A stretch of DNA of 9,962 bases, from positions 1 through 9,962 of the forward strand of contig JAIRPA010000189.1 in assembly GCA_031257235.1 (NCBI GenBank). Direction: 5' to 3'. The notes beneath the pieces were generated by a model. That model was not told where the DNA came from. It searched no databases and worked only from the letters and a program-made list of their open reading frames with translations. Below are positions 7,201 through 9,962 of the stretch, one piece after another (the stretch's first letter is position 1; every line of letters begins with the position of its first letter). Origin of the DNA: Burkholderiales bacterium. Lineage in GTDB: Bacteria > Pseudomonadota > Gammaproteobacteria > Burkholderiales > Casimicrobiaceae. The position numbers and the translations under genes were made by a program.

Positions 7201-8625
7201 GCCGAGCGAATTGGCAAAACCTTCAATGAACGATCCGCATCCTGACGAACACGCTTCGTTGATATCCAACCGGGTAATCGCGCCGTTTTCAATGAAGGTG
7301 GCTTTCATGTCTTGACCGCCGATGTCAAGAATGAAGGACACGTCAGGATTTAATTTGTGCGCGGCAAGATAATGCGCAATCGTCTCAACCAAACCTTTGT
7401 CAAAACCAAACGCCGCACGGATTAAATCTTCTCCATACCCCGTGACGGCCGCAGAGGCGATGCCAAGATGAGGTTTTCCCGCGGCAGTGGCTTTGGCGCG
7501 AAATTGTTCAAAACCTTTGATGACGGTTTGCAATGGGTTGCCCGCGTTTTTTTCGTAGTAAGAAAAAAGGATGTTTTCTTCGCCGTCAATCGCCACGATT
7601 TTGGTGGTGGTGGAGCCGGAATCAATGCCAAGATAACAACAATCGTCGGCAATGTGCTCAATCGCTTTTCGCGTTAAGGCATGATTGGATTTTTTCTTTT
7701 TCCACGATTGATAATCTTCATCGTTGACAAAAAGAGCGGGTAAGGGTTTGCCGTTTGAAATAATGGCATGCGCGGAGCGCTCGTCAGAAAAGCGCGCAAG
7801 CATTTCATCTAAGGTTAAGGTGAGACGCGACACTCCTTTGGCGATCGCGCAACCCAACGCCGGAATCAAGGCGGCGTTTTCGGGGATCACGCAATGCGCG
7901 TCGGCAACGCCCATGATTTTTTGACACGCGGTGCGCAGAGAGGGAATAAACGCCAGCGGCCCGCCGCACAATAAAAGTTTTTGTTGAATGTCTCGCCCGC
8001 GCGCAAGCGTGGTGACGATTTGCAGAGCCACCGCGTGAAACACCGAAGCGACAATATCGGCAGGCGAGACGTTACGCGCCAATAGATTTTGAATGTCGGT
8101 TTTGGCAAAAACGCCGCAACGCGAAGCAATCGGGTGCGTGGTTTGTGCTTTTTGCGCCAAATGATCCAGCTCGGACACATCCACGTTCAAAAGGGTGGCG
8201 ATTTGGTCGATGAAGGCGCCGGTGCCCCCCGCGCAACTGCCGTTCATCCGAATGTCGGGAGCGCGATCCGGGTCAAAGAAAATCATTTTGGCGTCTTCTC
8301 CGCCAATGTCCACCAAGGTGCGAATTTCAGGCAGGCGTTCTTTGACGACCGTTGCCGCGGCGATGACTTCCTGTATGAACGGGGTGTGGTAAGCCTCAGA
8401 CAAACCCATGCCGGCGGAGCCGGTGACCGAGAGTGCCAAACGCGCCTGACTGCCCAGCGTTTCTTTGGCACGTGTCAAAGCGGCGCGTAAACACGCGGCA
8501 ATATCGGTGTTGTGTCGACGGTATTCGGAAAATACGATGTCGCCGCTGACAGGATTGACCACCACAAACTTCAAGGTGGTGGATCCGACGTCAAGTCCGG
8601 CGTGAAATTCAGCGGTGGAAAGCAT
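4273..8625 (-). CDS. Giant fused acyl-CoA dehydratase activase / HgdB-like iron-sulfur reductase (1450 aa)
   Basis: This protein joins parts that are separate subunits in 2-hydroxyacyl-CoA dehydratases and benzoyl-CoA reductases. Activase module 1 (~8-265) has DVGSTTLK (12-19), DIGGEDAK (106-113) and Cys131 and Cys170 in GSCAGGTG and SRCGVF. Activase module 2 (~330-590) has DSGSTTTK (335-342), DIGGQDMK (434-441), Cys459 and Cys498. Both modules have the 39-residue Cys spacing of HgdC-type activases, which hold a [4Fe-4S] cluster at a dimer interface and use ATP to drive low-potential electron transfer. Next comes a linker CPGCENQC (618-625) plus Cys644. A DUF2229/HgdB-like region follows (~690-1005; Cys743, Cys785, Cys958), then a second HgdB-like region (~1045-1435; Cys1095, Cys1130, Cys1394). 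The first Cys motifs of the two regions are alike (CFPAKLVHG, CYPATLVVG). No signal peptide: cytoplasmic. The ATG at 8625 is preferred over GTG at 8682 because GAGGGA lies 8 bases before it. It is second in an operon with the TetR gene. Related fused proteins are known and usually labelled activase-related or dehydratase; the substrate is unknown. Confidence 0.9.
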   Translation of the reverse strand: MLSTAEFHAGLDVGSTTLKFVVVNPVSGDIVFSEYRRHNTDIAACLRAALTRAKETLGSQARLALSVTGSAGMGLSEAYHTPFIQEVIAAATVVKERLPEIRTLVDIGGEDAKMIFFDPDRAPDIRMNGSCAGGTGAFIDQIATLLNVDVSELDHLAQKAQTTHPIASRCGVFAKTDIQNLLARNVSPADIVASVFHAVALQIVTTLARGRDIQQKLLLCGGPLAFIPSLRTACQKIMGVADAHCVIPENAALIPALGCAIAKGVSRLTLTLDEMLARFSDERSAHAIISNGKPLPALFVNDEDYQSWKKKKSNHALTRKAIEHIADDCCYLGIDSGSTTTKIVAIDGEENILFSYYEKNAGNPLQTVIKGFEQFRAKATAAGKPHLGIASAAVTGYGEDLIRAAFGFDKGLVETIAHYLAAHKLNPDVSFILDIGGQDMKATFIENGAITRLDINEACSSGCGSFIEGFANSLGKTAQAFAQTASQAKNPCDLGTRCTVFMNSKVKQSLREGATLDDIAAGLAYSVVKNCLYKVLKLRTPDELGAHIVVQGGTMRNHAVVRALEQLTGRDVVFTDAPELMGAYGAALHARRTPSSHAQKGLEELVTAVTPATEETICPGCENQCAVRKYLFDNGNTFYSGNKCEKVFTNRGTSAKEGRNIFPFKYNKIAKRVVPTEAAANALKNTPAHQLTLGIPRALNYYENHPFWRTLFSEAGLKVTLSERSTFSLYEKGVATVMSDNICFPAKLVHGHIFDLIEKKVDRIFMPFVVIEKHEEKSRVNSFNCPIVTGYSDVIRSAIDPQGKYNIPLDTPVINFDDDLLLERACRQYMVKTLGVPEPIFKHAFAKAQDVQKNHLIELAEKNHAIAASAEKEGRLLIVLAGRPYHTDHLIQHRVAEMIAAFGVDVINEDIVRFKDLTPKRPVNPNQWIYSNRILKAAQWVAQEPAHVHFVQLTSFGCGPDAFMNDEIGDTLRRAGKSHTLLKIDDINNLGSLKLRIRSLVESLTFRRLPESAALTREVPAQPITFVGKTMPAPNTPPFTLEDKRRTILAPFFSEVYSPFIEAVLKVMGYRIETLPPADQHSIDYGLQYANNEVCYPATLVVGDIVRALKSGKYQRNDIAIGITQTGGQCRASSYLGLIKKAMIAAGFGDVPVVSVATAAGASSIEQPGFELNWSSHLRLLIVGTLYADAIGNMYHAAAPREITRGAAAKLRDDYIKAGTDCILAKDVGGFYRLLAQAATAFNAIVDSHKTVSRVGIVGEIYVKYNSIGNKNIVEWLIEQGIEPVVSPLSNFFLQELPNYRVNIERHLKHKGSIPYIDKLIYGAIRYYLSKINRIASAFPYFIPFPNIYEEAREAERVVNLAGQYGEGWLIAAELIAFAKNGISGAVGLQPFGCIANHVVAKGIEKRIRDLYPSLSMLFLDLDSGASEANLLNRLHFLIQNAKEEVVDTV

Positions 8626-8633
8626 AATCGCGG

Positions 8634-8639
8634 TCCCTC
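8634..8639 (-). promoter_or_regulatory. Ribosome binding site that decides the activase start
   Basis: On the minus strand GAGGGA is followed by 8 bases and then ATG (8625-8623). It lies in the 22-base gap after the TetR stop codon. The alternative GTG at 8682 would add 19 residues with no homology and lie inside the TetR gene. Confidence 0.75.
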
Positions 8640-8647
8640 GTGGAAGA

Positions 8648-9352
8648 TCAAAGTGATTGGGGAGAAGGCGTGAGTTTCTCACGTTTTACGGAAGAAGTGG
8701 CGCGCTTTTTGGGCACTGCCGACTTTTTTTCCGTCGTTATTTTTACCGGCGTTCTAAACATGCTTTTCAATGTTGTAATCGCTACGGATTTATGCTCGCG
8801 CATGAAGCGCGAAAAGGCATCTTTGTGATTATTGAAAAAGACTTCATTCAACGCGGGGCGCACCAGAAACGGGAAAATTAACGGAGCGTAAATGCACACA
8901 AAAAGATGCGCCAACGGGTTTTTTTCCGGCAGGGCAATCGTGCATTCGTCTCTTAACTGCTGCTCGATTTTGGCCAGTGACCCGAAATTATTGCCGTGCG
9001 AACGAATCAAGCCGATCAGGGCGCCGGGGTCTCGTTGGATTTCCACCAGTAAAAAATGCGGATACATCGGGTCTTCCAAGAGTAGATTCAAATAAACGTC
9101 AAACACGCGCTCGATTTTGACAATCAGGGGTAAGTCCGTTTCGATAATCGTGTTGATTTTGGGGATGATCTCGCCCACCGTGTTGATCAAAATGGCGCGG
9201 AAAAGGGATTCTTTTTTGCGGTAATAGTAATGCAGCAACGTGCGGCTCATGCCGGTTGCTTGCGCGATGTCATTCATGCTGGCGGCGTCCAACCCTTTTT
9301 TGAGGAAGACCGCTTTTGCCGCGCGTAAAATCGTCTGTTCAGTATCAACCAT
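8648..9352 (-). CDS. TetR/AcrR-family transcriptional regulator (234 aa)
   Basis: The N-terminus is a classic TetR DNA-binding domain. EQTILRAAKAVFLKKG (5-20) is helix 1, and SMNDIAQATGMSRTLLHYYY (25-44) covers the helix-turn-helix and recognition helix, ending in the usual YRKKESLF (44-51). Residues ~55-200 are the helical ligand and dimer domain, which diverges between subfamilies and does not reveal the ligand. Residues 201-234 form an extra basic tail, with nine Lys or Arg in 34 residues, beyond the usual end of the fold. The start at 9352 is the only one that keeps helix 1; there is no Shine-Dalgarno sequence before it, and the mapped promoter predicts a leader of only 2-4 bases. It is the first gene of an operon with the giant activase/reductase 22 bases downstream, so it most likely represses that operon and itself in response to a metabolite of the pathway. 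This role is inferred from layout. Confidence 0.92.
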   Translation of the reverse strand: MVDTEQTILRAAKAVFLKKGLDAASMNDIAQATGMSRTLLHYYYRKKESLFRAILINTVGEIIPKINTIIETDLPLIVKIERVFDVYLNLLLEDPMYPHFLLVEIQRDPGALIGLIRSHGNNFGSLAKIEQQLRDECTIALPEKNPLAHLFVCIYAPLIFPFLVRPALNEVFFNNHKDAFSRFMREHKSVAITTLKSMFRTPVKITTEKKSAVPKKRATSSVKREKLTPSPQSL

Positions 9353-9360
9353 AGGGCGCT

Positions 9361-9391
9361 ATATTAGCCGAAAGTTTGACGTGTGTGTCAA
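9361..9391 (-). promoter_or_regulatory. Promoter of the tetR-activase operon
   Basis: On the minus strand a perfect -35 box TTGACA (9391-9386) is followed 17 bases later by GCTAAT (9368-9363, 4/6), or 19 bases later by TAATAT (9366-9361, 4/6). Transcription would start at about 9356-9354, only 2-4 bases before the TetR ATG at 9352, so the mRNA is predicted to be leaderless or nearly so. The -35 box lies inside the operator palindrome. Confidence 0.6.
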
Positions 9392-9393
9392 AC
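9374..9393. promoter_or_regulatory. Probable TetR-family operator (20-bp perfect inverted repeat)
   Basis: GTTTGAC (9374-9380), a six-base spacer GTGTGT, then GTCAAAC (9387-9393). The repeat covers the -35 box of the tetR promoter, so a dimer bound here would block RNA polymerase. Location 22 bases upstream of the regulator start is typical of autoregulated TetR genes. That this regulator binds it is an inference; I see no second copy elsewhere in the window. Confidence 0.6.
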
Positions 9394-9408
9394 GGAGGTG
9401 TAAAGTTC

Positions 9409-9441
9409 AGGAATCAGGGATCAGAGGTCAGGAATCAGGGG
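9409..9441 (+). repeat. Tandem AGGAATCAGGG repeats upstream of the operon
   Basis: CAGGAATCAGGG occurs at 9409-9420 and CAGGAATCAGGGG at 9429-9441, a 20-base period, with a diverged ATCAGAGGTC between them. An inverted copy lies at 4256-4268 beyond the far end of the operon. No function is visible. Confidence 0.65.
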
Positions 9442-9450
9442 GCAGAGCCC

Positions 9451-9476
9451 GTCATTTAAGCGCAAGTCGCAGAATC
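9451..9476 (-). repeat. Inverted tail module of the two-hairpin repeat (partial copy)
   Basis: GTCATTTAAGCGC (9451-9463) directly joined to AAGTCGCAGAATC (9464-9476) is the reverse complement of the two tail blocks at 4050-4062 and 4073-4085. The ten bases that separate them in copy 2 are missing. The hairpin modules are absent here. Confidence 0.7.
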
Positions 9477-9486
9477 TAAGCCGCTT

Positions 9487-9545
9487 TTCCTACAAAAAAG
9501 TATCGGGCTTTGCCCGTACTTTTTGCTAACTCCAACCGCCCAAAC
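9487..9545 (+). repeat. Terminator-like bulged hairpin, element copy 2
   Basis: AAAAAGTA (9495-9502) pairs with TACTTTTT (9517-9524), and CGGGC (9504-9508) pairs with GCCCG (9512-9516) over a TTT loop, with T9503 unpaired. The left flank TTTCCTACAAAAAA and right flank CAACCG..CAAAC match the element at 4131-4192, while the lower stem has a different sequence. It lies between divergent genes, where no gene in the window needs a terminator. It could insulate the PAAR gene or simply be a mobile repeat. Confidence 0.65.
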
Positions 9546-9569
9546 TACCCCATTTTGTTAAACCCCCTT

Positions 9570-9602
9570 TATACTTGTCATCGATTCATCTATTTTTAGG
9601 AG
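9570..9602 (+). promoter_or_regulatory. Possible -10 box and Shine-Dalgarno site of the PAAR gene
   Basis: TATACT at 9570-9575 is a fair -10 match but I see no convincing -35 box at the right distance. AGGAG at 9598-9602 lies 8 bases before the ATG at 9611 and fixes that start over the upstream TTG at 9575. Confidence 0.5.
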
Positions 9603-9610
9603 CTACCTTC

Positions 9611-9892
9611 ATGTCTCGTCACGTCATTCGCGTAGGTGATAAAACGACCACCGGCGGAACGGTGATCACGGGAGACCCTTTGGCAAGCGATCAGGAACGC
9701 CCCATTGCCCGCAAAGGCGATATGGCGACCTGTCTTTTATGTCGCGTTGGGATTGGACCCATCGCCGAAGGTCAAGAGGGTTGGGAGTTACACGGTCAAC
9801 CCGTCGCGCTTGAAGGTCATGTGGTTGCCTGCGGTTGCCCTTGGGGGACAAACCGCTTGGTGGGCAGTGCCGACGCGTCTATGGTCGAGTAA
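9611..9892 (+). CDS. PAAR-domain protein (93 aa)
   Basis: The whole protein is one PAAR domain: SRHVIRVGDKTTTGGTVITG at residues 2-21, then PIARKGDMATCLLC (31-44), PVALEGHVVACGC (64-76) and a short tail. PAAR proteins form the sharp cone on the VgrG spike of type VI secretion systems and similar contractile injectors, and hold a metal ion with His and Cys side chains. Candidate ligands here are Cys41, Cys44, His61, His70, Cys74 and Cys76; which are used cannot be told from sequence. No toxin or transmembrane extension is present, so it is the minimal spike-tip form and not an evolved effector. AGGAG 8 bases upstream supports the start. No vgrG, hcp or adaptor gene is visible on either side within the window; the gene stands alone between repeat blocks, so it may be an orphan spike gene or the first gene of a cluster beyond the right edge. 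Confidence 0.9.
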   Translation: MSRHVIRVGDKTTTGGTVITGDPLASDQERPIARKGDMATCLLCRVGIGPIAEGQEGWELHGQPVALEGHVVACGCPWGTNRLVGSADASMVE

Positions 9893-9897
9893 AAACG

Positions 9898-9962
9898 GCG
9901 GGAAAACCGGATTGCGGGTCAAGCCCGCAATGACGCCGCCTTTTTGGCGGCGTTTGGATTTT
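9898..9962 (+). repeat. REP-like two-hairpin repeat, copy 3 (cut by window edge)
   Basis: Hairpin A is ATTGCGGG (9911-9918), loop TCAAG, CCCGCAAT (9924-9931). Hairpin B is ACGCCGCC (9933-9940), loop TTTTT, GGCGGCGT (9946-9953). It begins six bases after the PAAR stop codon and its tail (TTGGATT) runs out of the window. Hairpin B followed by a T-rich stretch could give weak termination for the PAAR mRNA. Confidence 0.8.

Noticed and set aside
4879..8490. Many open frames of 60-130 codons opposite or out of frame with the activase gene
   Set aside because: Shadows of a long, well-supported coding frame; no motifs or start signals.
8626..8682. GTG start at 8682 for the activase (1469 aa)
   Set aside because: The 19 extra residues overlap the TetR gene and resemble no activase N-terminus; the ATG at 8625 has GAGGGA at 8 bases.
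9575..9610. TTG start at 9575 for the PAAR protein (105 aa)
   Set aside because: The PAAR domain begins at the ATG at 9611, which has AGGAG 8 bases before it.
2587..9962. CRISPR array
   Set aside because: The repeats are few, far apart, in both orientations and not separated by regular spacers.
1..9962. tRNA or rRNA genes, insertion-sequence transposase
   Set aside because: I found no cloverleaf with T-loop, no rRNA-like stretch and no transposase-like protein on either strand.

Overview
The window looks like the chromosome of a Gram-negative proteobacterium, most likely beta- or gammaproteobacterial, with mid-range GC. The evidence is a PilY1-type pilus tip protein, a lipoprotein with a lipobox, a PAAR spike-tip protein of the type VI secretion kind, and intergenic regions full of short palindromic (REP-like) repeats. 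I cannot name the species from the sequence.

Layout. At 3-2423 (+) is the 3' part of a pilY1-like gene, cut by the left edge and closed by a very strong intrinsic terminator at 2451-2486. A repeat-rich gap follows, ending in a good promoter at 2694-2721. That promoter drives an AT-rich gene for an unrecognised lipoprotein at 2747-3862 (+). The next gap (3863-4272) is almost all repeats and hairpins, including a bidirectional terminator-like hairpin between convergent genes. A two-gene leftward operon follows. A TetR-family regulator (9352-8648) is followed after 22 bases by a 1450-residue protein (8625-4273). That protein fuses two BcrA/BadF/HgdC-type ATP-dependent activase modules, a cysteine-rich linker and two tandem HgdB-like iron-sulfur dehydratase/reductase-like regions. 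A consensus-like promoter overlapped by a perfect 20-bp inverted repeat lies just before the regulator and suggests autoregulation with a nearly leaderless mRNA. To its right a second repeat and hairpin block is followed by a small rightward PAAR gene (9611-9892) and another copy of the REP-like repeat, which runs off the window.

How the parts work together. The TetR gene and the giant activase/reductase form the only clear functional unit: a regulator controlling a one-polypeptide version of a normally multi-subunit system, in which an ATP-driven activase feeds low-potential electrons to a dehydratase/reductase. Its substrate cannot be read from the sequence. The pilY1, lipoprotein and PAAR genes are separate transcription units.

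The most interesting non-coding signal is the repeat network. One two-hairpin repeat occurs in three copies with compensatory base changes. Another hairpin element occurs on both sides of the TetR-activase operon with the same single-base bulge but a different stem. Inverted short repeats also bracket this operon, so it could be a module that was inserted or can be rearranged.
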